The notes: a model not told the origin generated them from the letters alone. Shown: positions 16,077 through 25,425, counted from the stretch's first letter. The stretch is DNA of 64,000 nt from Archangium sp. (GCA_030681645.1 JAUXRX010000005.1:62001-126000), one strand, 5' to 3'. Numbers and translations are program-made.

Positions 16077-16979
16077 TTAACGGGCGTCGAGACCCAGCGC
16101 CGCGAACAAGACCGTCAGGTACACCAGCGACGTCAGAAAGAGCCGCCGCGCCCACCCGTCGCCCAGCTTCCGCACCCAGCCCTGAACGCCGACCGCCAGG
16201 AACCCCACCCCCAGCACGCAGGCCACCGCCAGGTAGACCCCACCGGCGACCCCCACGAAGTACGGCGCCACCGACACCGGCAGCAGCAGCACGATGTACC
16301 CGACCGCGTGCCGCCGCGCCGTGTCGTCACCCTTCTCGAGCGGCAGGCTGGTGAGCCCCGCCGCCTGGTACTCCGCCTTGCGGAACAGGGCGATCGCGAT
16401 GAAGTGCGGCAGTTGCCAGAAGAAGAGAATTCCGAAGAGCACCAGCCCCGGCAGCTCGATGCGCCCCGTCGCCGCCGTCCACCCCATCAACGGCGGCAGC
16501 GCCCCCGGAAACGCCCCCACCTGCATCGCCCAGCGCGTGCGCGACTTGAGCGGCGTGTAGACGAACGCGTAGCTGCCCAGCGCCAGCGCCCCCAGCGCCC
16601 CCGTCAGCCAGTTGACCCCCAGCGCCAGCATCGGCAACGACACCAGCCCCAGCACCAGCGCGAACACCAGCGCGTGCTTCGACTCGAGCCGCTGCGAGGG
16701 CAAGGGGCGCTTCGCCGTGCGCGCCATGAAGCGGTCCGATTCCCGCTCGATCACGCAGTTGATGGTGTTGGCCGCGCCCACCGTGCCCGCGGTGCCCAGC
16801 ATCGCGAACAGGAACGTCTTCCAGTCGACCGTTCGACCCGACAGCCACATGCCCGGGGCGGCGGTGAAGAGCACCAGGGCCGAGAGCCGCGGCTTGGTGA
16901 GCGCCACGTAGTCGCGCACCACGGCCCCGAAGGACCGCGTTTCATCAGGGGGCGACACCATCAGCGGCTCGGCTTTCAC
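16077..16979 (-). CDS. cyoE: Protoheme IX farnesyltransferase (heme O synthase)
   Basis: Integral membrane prenyltransferase of the UbiA superfamily that adds a farnesyl group to heme B to make heme O for terminal oxidases. The 300 residues contain the first Asp-rich motif NxxxERxxDxxMxRT near residues 74-88 followed by KRPLPS, and the second loop YTPLKSRT. About eight to nine hydrophobic helices are visible. It is the usual length. No cytochrome oxidase genes are in view, so the alternative name ctaB is equally valid. It precedes the PqqD-like gene on the same strand. Confidence 0.93.
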   Translation of the reverse strand: MKAEPLMVSPPDETRSFGAVVRDYVALTKPRLSALVLFTAAPGMWLSGRTVDWKTFLFAMLGTAGTVGAANTINCVIERESDRFMARTAKRPLPSQRLESKHALVFALVLGLVSLPMLALGVNWLTGALGALALGSYAFVYTPLKSRTRWAMQVGAFPGALPPLMGWTAATGRIELPGLVLFGILFFWQLPHFIAIALFRKAEYQAAGLTSLPLEKGDDTARRHAVGYIVLLLPVSVAPYFVGVAGGVYLAVACVLGVGFLAVGVQGWVRKLGDGWARRLFLTSLVYLTVLFAALGLDAR

Positions 16980-17026
16980 GTCGAGGCGGCCGTAGCGCGC
17001 CTGCGCCGCTCACACAAGCCGGCCCC

Positions 17027-19492
17027 TCAGGGAGGCGTGGGTGCGACCGTGCCGCCCAGGCGCTGCATCTCTTCCGCGCAGGGATCGCGGGGCGCCAGCC
17101 GCATCATCTCGGACGCGATGGTCTTCGTCTTTTCCTTCTGCTTCGGGTCCTTCGAGAGGAAGCGCGCGTAGTGGCAGTAGGCCGCCGCGTTCTCCTTGTC
17201 GGCGTTGAGCGACTTCATGTAGTTCGCGTCGGCGCCGTCCCGGTCGTTCTTCGCCTCGAAGGTGGCCGCCAGCTCGTCGTAGACGATCGACGCCATCGCC
17301 GGGTCCGCGAAGAACTCCTCGCCCGCCTTCTTCATCAGCTCGATGGCCTTGGCCAGGTCCTTCTTGTCGTCGCGGTAGATCTTCCCGAGCAGGAAGCGCG
17401 CTTCGGGGTTGCGCGTCTTCGGGTCCGACACGGCCTTCTCGAGCGTCTCGCGCGCCGCGTCCATCTTCTTCTGGCGGTACTGCACCTGCCCGAGCATCGA
17501 GAGCAGCTTGGGGCTGTTGGTCACCAGCGAGAGCGCCTTCTTGAGCGCTTCCTCGGTGGCCGCCTCGCCGCCTTCCTTCTTCATCAGCACCTTCGCCAGC
17601 TCCACGTGGAAGTGCGACGCCTTGTCGTTCTGATCGATGGCGAGCTGAATCTGCTTCGCCGCTTCGTCGAGCTTGCCTTCGTACGCCAGCCGCCGCCCGC
17701 GGATCAGCAGCAGCTCCGGGTTGTTGCGATCGAGCGCCAGGCCGTCCTTCTCCGCGGCGTCCACGTCCTTCGCGGCCTGCGCGGCGTCGGGCTTCACGCC
17801 GGTGCACTCTTCCAGCATCTTCTGGAAGGCCTTGTCGGTGTACTGGGGAATGTCGCGCGACACGCGGCTGATCAGCAGCGCCTTCACGAAGGCATTCGCG
17901 GCGAGCTGGCGGGGCGCCGCGGTGTCGGCCATGCCCGCCAGCGTCTTGATGTACGTCGCCGCCAGGCAGTAGCCCTTGTCGGGGCTCGGTTGATCCAGGA
18001 TCAGGTTCGCCGTGCCGAGCAGCCCTTCCGGGTGCGTGTTTCGGGTGCGGTTGAGCGCCACGTTGAACGCGGTGAGCGCGTTGCCGTCGTTGCCGCGCCG
18101 GCGGTTCAGGTTGCCCAGCGCGATGTACACGCGCGGGTCGTCGGGGGCCGCCGCCTGGGCGCGGTCGAGCGACTCGCGGGCCGCCTCGAGGTCGCCGTTG
18201 TTCATCTGCAGCACGCCGCGCGTCAGGTAGTAGATCGAGAACTGCTTGTTCTTGGCCTCGGCCGTCTTGATGCGCTCCTCGATCTTCGCCAGGCCGTCGG
18301 CCGTCTTGCCGCTGTAGTAGTCGAACATCGCCTCTGCCGCGTGCAGGTACGGCGACGGCTCGTTCGCCGCGACTCCGGCCTGAATGTTCTTCTCGGCGTT
18401 CTCGCGAATCGATTCCTCGTGGAGGTGCTCGCCCCAGCGAATCGTGTACGCGTACGCGAGAATGCCCCGCGCGTAGGTGGTGGTGTCGGAATCGGCGTTC
18501 AGATCGAGCGCGAACTGGGCCTTGGTGATGCCCTCTTCGTAGCCCTTGAACGTGTCGCTCTTGATCAGCTTGCCCGCTTCGCCGTTGGCCGCCTTGGCCT
18601 CGCGGATCAACTTGCCGCGGTACTGACCCCAGCCCCAGTACGCGGCGCCGCTGACCGGCACCACGAAGAGGAGCAGGAAGAAGAGCGCCTTCTGGCTGTT
18701 GCTGCGCTTGCTCGAGCGGCGCGACGAGCTCGCGCCCACCGAGTGTTCCCCGGTGCCGACGGAATGTTCGCCGGTGCCCTCGCCGCTGCTGAACTCACCG
18801 CTCAGCTCTCCGGTGTCGGAGCGACGGGGCGGGGGCGCGCGCGGCGCCGGCCGGGGCTGGGCCCGCGGCTGCGAACGGGGTGGCTGCTGCGTGGTGCGCG
18901 GCGCTGGCGCGTGCTGACCGCCGTTGTCTCCCACCACCACCGACGGCTGCTCGACGTGCTGCTGCACCGCGGACGTCGCGGTCGCGCCGACGTGCGGCGA
19001 GGCCACCAGCACCGGGGGCCCCACGACGGGCGGAGGAGGCGGCGGCGGCTCGGGCGCCGCGGGCTTCGGCACGGGCACGCCGTGCTTTTCCATCAGCTCG
19101 ATCGTCTCGGCGTCGGCCCCATCGGCCCCCCACGCCTTGAGCAGGTTCTCTTTCCCGGCCGCGGTGTCGCCGCCCTTGAGCTGCAGCGACCCCATCATGC
19201 GCAGGGCGATCTTGTCCGTGGGCGAGACCTGCAGCGCGCCGGTCAGCTCTTCGATCGCCTTCTTGTCTTTCCCCTGCTCGGCGTAGACGCGCGCCAGGAG
19301 CACCCGGGGGTCCGGCAGCGCAGGATGGGCTTTGACGCCCTTCTTGCAGACCACCATGGCCTCCATGAACCGGCCCATGCCGAGATACGCCTCGGCCAGA
19401 GGCTTGTAGGCCTCTGATCCAGGATCAGTCGCGAAGGCATGCTCCAGTTTTGCGAGCTCGGCCGGGCTCAAAGTCTTCGTCACAGGAGGCAT
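17027..19492 (-). CDS. TPR-repeat protein with a central membrane segment
   Basis: An 821-residue protein. The N-terminal part (about 5-125) holds three TPR-like helices pairs (EAYKPLAEAYLGMGRFMEA), then a Pro-rich stretch and a low-complexity Ser/Gly/Glu linker with two GTGEHSVG units. One transmembrane helix follows (ALFFLLLFVVPVSGAAYWGW). The remaining 500 residues are a long TPR array, likely periplasmic. This layout suggests a scaffold linking cytoplasmic and periplasmic complexes. Function is not identifiable. ATG 19492 is used; a GTG at 19516 is possible. The last codons are Pro-rich. It is preceded by a 137-base spacer holding the tRNA promoter. Confidence 0.83.
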   Translation of the reverse strand: MPPVTKTLSPAELAKLEHAFATDPGSEAYKPLAEAYLGMGRFMEAMVVCKKGVKAHPALPDPRVLLARVYAEQGKDKKAIEELTGALQVSPTDKIALRMMGSLQLKGGDTAAGKENLLKAWGADGADAETIELMEKHGVPVPKPAAPEPPPPPPPVVGPPVLVASPHVGATATSAVQQHVEQPSVVVGDNGGQHAPAPRTTQQPPRSQPRAQPRPAPRAPPPRRSDTGELSGEFSSGEGTGEHSVGTGEHSVGASSSRRSSKRSNSQKALFFLLLFVVPVSGAAYWGWGQYRGKLIREAKAANGEAGKLIKSDTFKGYEEGITKAQFALDLNADSDTTTYARGILAYAYTIRWGEHLHEESIRENAEKNIQAGVAANEPSPYLHAAEAMFDYYSGKTADGLAKIEERIKTAEAKNKQFSIYYLTRGVLQMNNGDLEAARESLDRAQAAAPDDPRVYIALGNLNRRRGNDGNALTAFNVALNRTRNTHPEGLLGTANLILDQPSPDKGYCLAATYIKTLAGMADTAAPRQLAANAFVKALLISRVSRDIPQYTDKAFQKMLEECTGVKPDAAQAAKDVDAAEKDGLALDRNNPELLLIRGRRLAYEGKLDEAAKQIQLAIDQNDKASHFHVELAKVLMKKEGGEAATEEALKKALSLVTNSPKLLSMLGQVQYRQKKMDAARETLEKAVSDPKTRNPEARFLLGKIYRDDKKDLAKAIELMKKAGEEFFADPAMASIVYDELAATFEAKNDRDGADANYMKSLNADKENAAAYCHYARFLSKDPKQKEKTKTIASEMMRLAPRDPCAEEMQRLGGTVAPTPP

Positions 19493-19561
19493 CGGAAAGG
19501 TTGAGGTTTTTTGCACCTGCTTCCACCCACGTCAAATGTCTAAACGCGCCCTTTTGGATCC

Positions 19562-19591
19562 TTGACAGGGTGGGCAGGAAGCACGTAGTCA
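19562..19591 (+). promoter_or_regulatory. Candidate promoter for the tRNA-Ala gene
   Basis: A perfect TTGACA at 19562-19567, an 18-base spacer and a weak TAGTCA at 19586-19591, ending about 38 bases before the tRNA. A poor -10 with a consensus -35 is common for stable-RNA promoters. Confidence 0.45.
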
Positions 19592-19629
19592 GCCCGCCGC
19601 CCGCTGCGACGTCGGGGCCCTGCATTCAT

Positions 19630-19702
<73 letters not shown>

Positions 19703-19727
19703 CAACGCAGCAGGTTTTGAAAATACT

Positions 19728-19759
19728 GAAGCCCCGCTTCCTCACGGAGGCGGGGCTTC
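19728..19759 (+). terminator. Intrinsic terminator after tRNA-Ala
   Basis: GAAGCCCCG and CGGGGCTTC form a perfect nine-base stem, extended internally by CCTC/GAGG, starting 26 bases after the tRNA. The downstream bases GGTGTTTCC are only modestly T-rich. Confidence 0.75.
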
Positions 19760-19786
19760 GGTGTTTCCGGGCCTTCAGGGAAAAGC

Positions 19787-20182
19787 TCAGACCAGCGACG
19801 GGCCGGCCATGAGCTGCTCGAGCGGGCTGAGCGGCTCGGTGCGCACGGGCTCGGCGGGCGGCGCGGCTTCCACCGCGGGCGCTTCCACCACCGCCTCGAG
19901 CTCCTCGTTCTTCTTCTTCACCGCCGACGCACCCGAGCGGCAGGTGCGGCACCAGGGCTGATTGCGGATGGCGCCGTCGGCCATCTTGCGCAGCCCGAAC
20001 ATGCCCAGCGGCTTCATCGAGCGGCACTTGAGGCACATCATGGTGATGAGCACCTCGTGTCCCTCGGCGTCGTACACCGCCGACTTCCGCTTCTTGCGGG
20101 CTTCCTTCGGCTTCGGGGGCGCGTCGGGATCAGCCGGCTTCGCCTCGACGGGGGTGAGCAGCGGCGTCACTTTGTAGAGCAC
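19787..20182 (-). CDS. Zinc-ribbon-like hypothetical protein
   Basis: A 131-residue protein with basic Lys/Pro-rich flanks and a central CLKC...WCRTCR pair (two CxxC knuckles about 30 residues apart, with a KPLGMFG segment between), as in small zinc-binding proteins of unknown role. The C-terminal 50 residues are Glu/Ala/Pro-rich. The start is GTG at 20182, supported by AAGGAG six bases upstream. It stands alone between the tRNA terminator and the 5'-nucleotidase gene. The upstream spacer (20183-20296) contains a direct repeat of TGTCACG and no clear promoter. Confidence 0.72.
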   Translation of the reverse strand: MLYKVTPLLTPVEAKPADPDAPPKPKEARKKRKSAVYDAEGHEVLITMMCLKCRSMKPLGMFGLRKMADGAIRNQPWCRTCRSGASAVKKKNEELEAVVEAPAVEAAPPAEPVRTEPLSPLEQLMAGPSLV

Positions 20183-20296
20183 CTGGATCTCCTTGGGCGA
20201 CCCTGAGCGGCCGCTGCGGGGCCGATTTGTCGGCTCCAGATGGATTTCTAACCAGATGACGAGGGTTTGAAAAGTACCCTGTCACGTATTGTCACG

Positions 20297-22138
20297 TCAC
20301 GGCACAGTGGCGCTGGTGTCGGTGCGAGTAGCCGTACTGCACGTCTCACCCGAGTCGACGAAGGTGACCCGGCCTCCCCTGGGCGGCTTGAAGGTCTCCT
20401 TGCGGTTCTGCCACCAGGAGATCAGATCGTCGCGGAGGTTGGTGCCCTTGTTCTCGGCGAGGTCGACCTGGGAGGGGTCGATGGTCGCCAGCACGGGCGC
20501 CAGGCCGTCGCCGCCGCGCGCGAGGAAGTCGGGCAGCGCCACCTTGTACTTCTTCACCGGGTCCCACTTCTTCCCCCCGGGCAGGGTGAAGCCGCGCAGG
20601 CGATCGGGCACCACGCAGCGGCTGAGCTTCACCTCGAGGCCCGACACCTGGAAGACGCCCTTCTTCGAGCCGAAGGCGGCGGTGAGCAGGCGATCGAGCT
20701 GCTCGCCGGTGAGGTCGAGCGTGGCCACCGCGTTGTCGAAGGGGATCACCTCGTAGACCCCGCCGTAGGTGAGCGGGCCTTCCTTCAGGTCGGCGCGCAG
20801 GCCGCCCGGGTTCATCAGGGCGATGTCGGCCTTCGACATCGCGCGCAGCGAGTCGGCCAGGAAGCTGCCCAGCTCGCTCTCGCCTTCGTACACGCGGCCC
20901 AGCGCGTGGGGCACCGAGAGGCCGAGTTCCTTCTGCTGCAGCTCGGCGACGGCCTGCTCGGCGGGCTGCATCGCCTGCAGCACCGTCTGGTCCTGGCGGA
21001 TGATCTGCCCCCGGAACTTCGCCGAGACCGGGGTCACCTGGTCTGCGCGCGCGCGCAGCCTCTTCGGGTCGCAGCTCTTGGTCTCGATGTCCCACGTCTC
21101 GCAGATCTCGATGCCCGAGCTGATCTGCGTGCGCCCGGGGATCACCTTCTTCGTCTTCGGGTCGATCGAGAGTTCGATCATGCCGAAGTAGCGGCCCAGC
21201 GCCCAGCTCTGCATCACCGGCGTCCCGTTCACGACGTGACCTATCTGCTGGTGGGTGTGGCCGGCCACCACCGCGTCGAGCGTGCCCTCGGGCAGGCCCT
21301 TCATCATCTCGAAGATCTCGCCGGCATCGAGATCGCAGCTGGTGAGATCCTCCTTCTTCGAGCAGTCGCCGCAGCGTCCACCGGCGTGCACCACGGCCAC
21401 CACCAGGTCGGCGCCCTTCGCGCGCAGGCGGGTGGCCGCGGCGAGCGCCTCGGAACCCAGGGGGCGGAACTTGATGGTCTGCACGTTGATGGGCAGCGTG
21501 ACCGTCGGGGTCTGCGGCGTGGTGAGCCCGAAGATGCCCACCTTGAGGCCGTGGCGCTCGACGATGATGGTGCCGTCGCTGGGCAGCCACGAGGGTCGAT
21601 AGCCGTCGTTGTTCGCCTCGTAGATGTTGGTGGAGAGCAGCGGGAACTTCGCCTCGGCGATGCGCGCCTTGAGCGCCCCGAACGGGTCCATCGTCGCCTG
21701 GGTCGCGGCGGAGATGGGCCCCACCGGCCCGTAGTCGAACTCGTGGTTGCCGATGGCCGCGGCGTCGTAGCCGAGCTGGTTGAAGGCCTCGATCACCACG
21801 CTGCCCTCGGTGAGGTTCGAGACCAGCGTGCCCTGGAAGAGATCGCCCGCGTCGACCAGCACCACCCCGTTGGGGTTGTCCTGCCGCAGCACCTGCACGT
21901 AGGACGCGAAGGTGGCCACCCCGCCGTAGCGGATCTCGCCGCGGGGAAAGCGTTCCTTCATGCCCATCACCCAGCCGTGCACGTCGTTCGTGCCCACGAT
22001 GGTGACGCGCAGCGGCTGGTTGGGCTCGGCGGGCGTCGCCGGCAGCTTCGGCGGAACGGGCACGGCTGCGTGCTCGGCCTCGCGAGGGGTCTGACAAGCG
22101 AGAAACAGCGCACAGAGAACGAGTGATGGTCTTGTCAT
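20297..22138 (-). CDS. 5'-nucleotidase/UshA-like metallophosphatase lipoprotein
   Basis: A 613-residue two-domain enzyme that hydrolyses nucleotides or related phosphoesters outside the cytoplasm. The start at ATG 22138 gives a lipoprotein signal with lipobox LFLAC (Cys15). The N-terminal metallophosphatase domain has GTNDVHGW, DAGDLFQGT, IGNHEFDYG and VVAGHTHQQ. The C-terminal 5'-nucleotidase domain has NPGGLRADL and a late LPDFLARGGDG substrate-binding segment. It is the last gene of a five-gene minus-strand operon and lies 11 bases after the phytase-like gene. Nucleotide scavenging for phosphate is the likely role; the exact substrate is not determined. Confidence 0.9.
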   Translation of the reverse strand: MTRPSLVLCALFLACQTPREAEHAAVPVPPKLPATPAEPNQPLRVTIVGTNDVHGWVMGMKERFPRGEIRYGGVATFASYVQVLRQDNPNGVVLVDAGDLFQGTLVSNLTEGSVVIEAFNQLGYDAAAIGNHEFDYGPVGPISAATQATMDPFGALKARIAEAKFPLLSTNIYEANNDGYRPSWLPSDGTIIVERHGLKVGIFGLTTPQTPTVTLPINVQTIKFRPLGSEALAAATRLRAKGADLVVAVVHAGGRCGDCSKKEDLTSCDLDAGEIFEMMKGLPEGTLDAVVAGHTHQQIGHVVNGTPVMQSWALGRYFGMIELSIDPKTKKVIPGRTQISSGIEICETWDIETKSCDPKRLRARADQVTPVSAKFRGQIIRQDQTVLQAMQPAEQAVAELQQKELGLSVPHALGRVYEGESELGSFLADSLRAMSKADIALMNPGGLRADLKEGPLTYGGVYEVIPFDNAVATLDLTGEQLDRLLTAAFGSKKGVFQVSGLEVKLSRCVVPDRLRGFTLPGGKKWDPVKKYKVALPDFLARGGDGLAPVLATIDPSQVDLAENKGTNLRDDLISWWQNRKETFKPPRGGRVTFVDSGETCSTATRTDTSATVP

Positions 22139-22149
22139 GGGCGAGTCGG

Positions 22150-23394
22150 TCACGAACGGAGTCGGCGAATCCACCACAGCAGCAGCAGCGCCGGAAGCAT
22201 TGCGAAGGAACCACCCGTGCAGCCGCAGGTGGGCAGTGGGTCCACGCTGTTCGGGCTGGGACGTGAAGGGCTGCCGCTGCCGCCACCCGCGGCGCCACCG
22301 CCACCGCCAGCGCCACCGCCAGCGCCACCGTCGCCGCCGCCGCCGCCGGTGCCGCCGTCGGACGGCGCGCCCGCGTCAACCGCTCCACCGTCGGTGACCC
22401 CGGCATCAGAAGGAGCCGTGGGCGTGAAGGCATACGCCGGCGGCAGCGGGAACACCGCGTCGACGTCGGCGAGCGAGACGAGCTTGTAGTTGTGCATCAG
22501 GCCGTCTTCGACCACGAGCACGCCGCGCGGGAAGCCCGGCATGGCTTGCGCGAAGACGTCGAGGAAGCGGGGAAAGCGGCTGCGACCGGGCCCACCGTCG
22601 GTGTCGCCGATCTCCAGCGTGGTGCGGAAAGTGGCGGTCGTGCCCGCGTGCTCGTGCACCTTGATCTCCTCTTCATTGGGCGCGGTGGAGAACAGCAGTG
22701 CCCCGCCGTCGGCCGAAAGGTAGAGGTCGATGCCGCCCATCGTCCCGCCGAGCGTGCCCGCGTCGATCGAGATGAGGAAGCTCTGCGCCCCGTCCGGCTC
22801 GACCGTGAGCACGCCGAGCGTGGGCAACGCGACATAGAGCCGGCCCAGGCGATCATCGACTGCGAGCCCCGAGGGCGTCTCTGGAACGGAGATCGTCCCC
22901 AGCGACGCGAAGGTGACGCTGCCGCCCGCGACCGGAGAAATGGCGAAGTGCTCCACGCTCGGGCTCGAGGTGTCGACCCACAGCTCGAACCCGCCATCGG
23001 CGTTCTCCGCGAAGGCGACCTGGCCGGGCGAGGGCACGGCGAAATTCCCGGTGTCGAGTTGGGTGACGATTCCAGCGTCGGAGACGTGGAACATCAGCAC
23101 CGTGTTTTCCGTGCTCGAGGTGACCGCCAGCAGCGGCCCGCGCGCGTCGGCGGATCTCACCAGCCCCACCGGGAGCACGTCGGGGAGCTGGCCCGGCTCC
23201 CACAGGAACAAGCCCGTGAGGTTGGGGTCGGTGCCGACGATCAACCGCACGCCGTTGCCTGGCGGCCCGGGCACGAAGACGAACGTGGGGTCGCCCGTGC
23301 CCGTCGAGGGAATGGCCGAGGTTTCGACCGCCCACGGCACGAGCTGGGCGAAGGCGCTGGAAGCAACGAAGATCGACAGGAAGAGTGGTTTCAT
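22150..23394 (-). CDS. Phytase-like phosphatase with MYXO-CTERM sorting signal
   Basis: A 414-residue exported protein. A Sec signal peptide (MKPLFLSIFVASSAFA) precedes a domain resembling beta-propeller (3-phytase-like) phosphatases, with GDPTFVFVPG, LIVGTDPNLTGLFLWE and GPGRSRFPRFLDVFAQ segments. A Gly/Asp-rich linker follows. The tail has Cys-Gly-Cys, a hydrophobic helix and RRLR, the pattern of MYXO-CTERM signals processed by myxosortase for surface display. The ATG at 23394 overlaps the stop of the MopE-like gene (ATGA). Phosphate release from organic phosphates at the cell surface is inferred. The family assignment is from pattern, not a search. Confidence 0.8.
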   Translation of the reverse strand: MKPLFLSIFVASSAFAQLVPWAVETSAIPSTGTGDPTFVFVPGPPGNGVRLIVGTDPNLTGLFLWEPGQLPDVLPVGLVRSADARGPLLAVTSSTENTVLMFHVSDAGIVTQLDTGNFAVPSPGQVAFAENADGGFELWVDTSSPSVEHFAISPVAGGSVTFASLGTISVPETPSGLAVDDRLGRLYVALPTLGVLTVEPDGAQSFLISIDAGTLGGTMGGIDLYLSADGGALLFSTAPNEEEIKVHEHAGTTATFRTTLEIGDTDGGPGRSRFPRFLDVFAQAMPGFPRGVLVVEDGLMHNYKLVSLADVDAVFPLPPAYAFTPTAPSDAGVTDGGAVDAGAPSDGGTGGGGGDGGAGGGAGGGGGAAGGGSGSPSRPSPNSVDPLPTCGCTGGSFAMLPALLLLWWIRRLRS

Positions 23395-24275
23395 CCGGGC
23401 CCCGGGCAGCTGCGGTTGGTGCAGATCGTACCGCTGGCGCAGGTGCGCCCAGCGCAATCGACGTCGAGACAGTCCGCTTCGCCGTCGCCATCGTCGTCGA
23501 AGCCGTTGGCGCAATCCTGCTCGGGGGCGTAGCAGCCGAGCACGGGCCCGCCGTCCCACGTACCGGCGTCGAAGCCGCCATCGTCGGGGCCCGCATCGGC
23601 GCCCCCGTCATCGAGGCCGGCGTCGGGGCCCGCGTCCGGGAAGCCACCATCGAGGTTGCGCGCCCCGCAGCGCCACGGCGGCGGCATCGGGGTGACGCAG
23701 ACCTGCCCGAGGCAGGACTCGTCGAGGCAGTCGGTCACGCCATCGAGATCGTTGTCGTTGCCGTCGTCACAGGTGCTCTCCTGGCAGCTCGCGCCGAGGC
23801 AGGTGGTGCCGGCGTCGCAGGTGCGGCCGCAGCCTCCGCAGTTGCTCTCATCGGAGGTGAAGTCGAAGTTCTCGTCGGTCGCGCCGTCGCAGTCGTCGTC
23901 GCGGCCGTTGCAGAGCTCGGCGGTGGGCGGGCGCGACTGCATGCAGGCCAGCGTGCCCACCGTGCAGATGCGCGTGCCCGCGGCACACTCACCGAGGGCG
24001 CCGGTGGGGCAGGGCTGCCCGTCCTCGGGGAAGCTCTCGTCGATGCGGCCGTCGCAGTTTTCGTCTGCCCCGTCGCAGACCTCGGCGTCGACGCACTCGC
24101 CCAGCTTGAAGCAGCGCCCTCCCCCGGAGAACTGCGCTCGGCACTCGAACCCTTCACCACAGTCGGGGCCCGCGTCGCAGCTGAAGCGGCCCGAGTTGGG
24201 GTTGAGCTGCTGGCAGCCGATGAGGGCGAGCAGGCAGAGCGCAGCAGCGAGAGCAGGCAGGAAACCCGGGCGCAT
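23391..24275 (-). CDS. MopE-like Cys/Asp-rich metal-binding lipoprotein
   Basis: A 294-residue lipoprotein (lipobox LLALIGC) with repeated motifs such as CDGADENCDGRIDE and CNGRDDDCDGATDE, the putative Ca2+/metal-binding repeat of MopE-like proteins, and two DDGDGEADC-type loops. A Gly-Asp-Ala-Gly-rich spacer lies near the C-terminus. Many paired cysteines suggest disulfides. Starts at ATG 24275, sharing one base with the upstream stop (TGATG), and ends in an ATGA overlap with the phytase-like gene. It probably forms part of a surface complex with its operon partners. Function is otherwise unknown. Confidence 0.82.
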   Translation of the reverse strand: MRPGFLPALAAALCLLALIGCQQLNPNSGRFSCDAGPDCGEGFECRAQFSGGGRCFKLGECVDAEVCDGADENCDGRIDESFPEDGQPCPTGALGECAAGTRICTVGTLACMQSRPPTAELCNGRDDDCDGATDENFDFTSDESNCGGCGRTCDAGTTCLGASCQESTCDDGNDNDLDGVTDCLDESCLGQVCVTPMPPPWRCGARNLDGGFPDAGPDAGLDDGGADAGPDDGGFDAGTWDGGPVLGCYAPEQDCANGFDDDGDGEADCLDVDCAGRTCASGTICTNRSCPGPG

Positions 24276-25336
24276 CAGAAGGTGCCTCCGACGGTGAGGC
24301 CGGCGCCGTTGGTGGTGACGGCCGGGGTGATCTGCACCGCCGGGGTGCGGGTGCCGTCGACGATGCCCGAGACCACCGTGCCGATCAGCGCCGCGCCGGC
24401 GAGGCCGAGCGTGACGTTGGCGATCACGGCGTTGCGGTTCTGCTCCAGGGCCTGCGCCCGGGTGCCCTGGTAGACGTCGGTGGTGGCGTCGTAGCCCGCT
24501 CGCAGCACCCGTTCCTGCGAGCGGGCGATGAGGCCGAAGGTGATGCCGGCGCCGGCGGCCGCCACGGTGGTGCCACCGAGGATCCACGTGAGCGCAGACA
24601 GCTGCAGCGGGGTCTCGACGGGCGTGCCGTCGGGCTTCTTGAGCGCGGGGATGACCTGGTCATCGGGGATCTGCCCTGGAATGAGGAGGAGCTTCAGGGC
24701 GACCTTCGTCTCCTGGTTCGCCTCGACGGCCACCAGGCGGGTGACCGGGAGGTACTTCTTGCGCTCGACCTTCACCTCGTACTTGCCGGGCTTGAGGCTC
24801 AGCTTCACCGGGGGCGTGCCCTCGAACTCGCCGTTCACGGTGATCTGCGCGTCGGCGAGGTTGGCGTCGATCACCATGGTGCCGCGCGCCTCGCGCTCCC
24901 CGCGCAGCAGCGGGGGCACGGCCTGCTCGACGTCTTTCTGAAAGCGGCGCGCGGCGATGAGAATGGAGCGATCGACGTCGGCGATGACCGCGAGGCCAGG
25001 CACGTCGATGAGCCAGAGCTTGAGAAGGTAGTGGCGCTCGTCGCGGGTGAGCTGGCCCACCACCGCGCGCTGCACCCCCAGGCTCTCGAGCTCCTGGGCG
25101 ACACAGGCGATCTTGCCACCACACTTCTTGAGCGCCTCGTAGCGCCTGGCGTCCATCTTCTCGCGCACCTGGTCGGGGAGCATGAGGTCGAGCTTCTGGG
25201 CCTGGGCGGCGGTGACGATCGCGCGCGTCACCTGGGCGCCCAGCCCCATCATGAGGTCAGGGGCGTCGACGTCGACGATGGCGATCTTCGGGCCGGCGGC
25301 GCTGACGGTGGCGACCACCAGGAGAACGGGAAGCAT
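24275..25336 (-). CDS. PEGA-domain exported protein
   Basis: A 353-residue protein with an N-terminal signal (MLPVLLVVATVSAAG). A CsgG-like alpha/beta domain with two conserved cysteines (CGGKIAC) follows. A PEGA domain lies at about 155-215 (GTPPVKLSLKPGKYEVKVER), a surface beta-sandwich common in myxobacterial lipoproteins, and two hydrophobic segments lie near the C-terminus. A GTG one codon upstream (25339) is an alternative start. A paralogue with the same architecture is at 47789-48892. It is the first gene of the phosphatase operon and is followed without a gap by the MopE-like gene. Likely a periplasmic or cell-envelope scaffold. Confidence 0.8.
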   Translation of the reverse strand: MLPVLLVVATVSAAGPKIAIVDVDAPDLMMGLGAQVTRAIVTAAQAQKLDLMLPDQVREKMDARRYEALKKCGGKIACVAQELESLGVQRAVVGQLTRDERHYLLKLWLIDVPGLAVIADVDRSILIAARRFQKDVEQAVPPLLRGEREARGTMVIDANLADAQITVNGEFEGTPPVKLSLKPGKYEVKVERKKYLPVTRLVAVEANQETKVALKLLLIPGQIPDDQVIPALKKPDGTPVETPLQLSALTWILGGTTVAAAGAGITFGLIARSQERVLRAGYDATTDVYQGTRAQALEQNRNAVIANVTLGLAGAALIGTVVSGIVDGTRTPAVQITPAVTTNGAGLTVGGTF

Positions 25337-25425
25337 CACGGGGGGCCCACCTTACCTTCCGCCCCGCGACAGTCGAGCCTGCGCGTGACGCAGAGCGTCC
25401 GAAGTGAGAAACGGACCAGGGGTCA

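Noticed and set aside
17171..19417. 748-codon open frame on the plus strand
   Set aside because: Antisense shadow of the TPR protein gene; composition is typical of a GC-rich complement.
20346..22433. 695-codon open frame on the minus strand in another frame
   Set aside because: Arg/Ala-rich frame of the 5'-nucleotidase gene, with no start site and no family resemblance.
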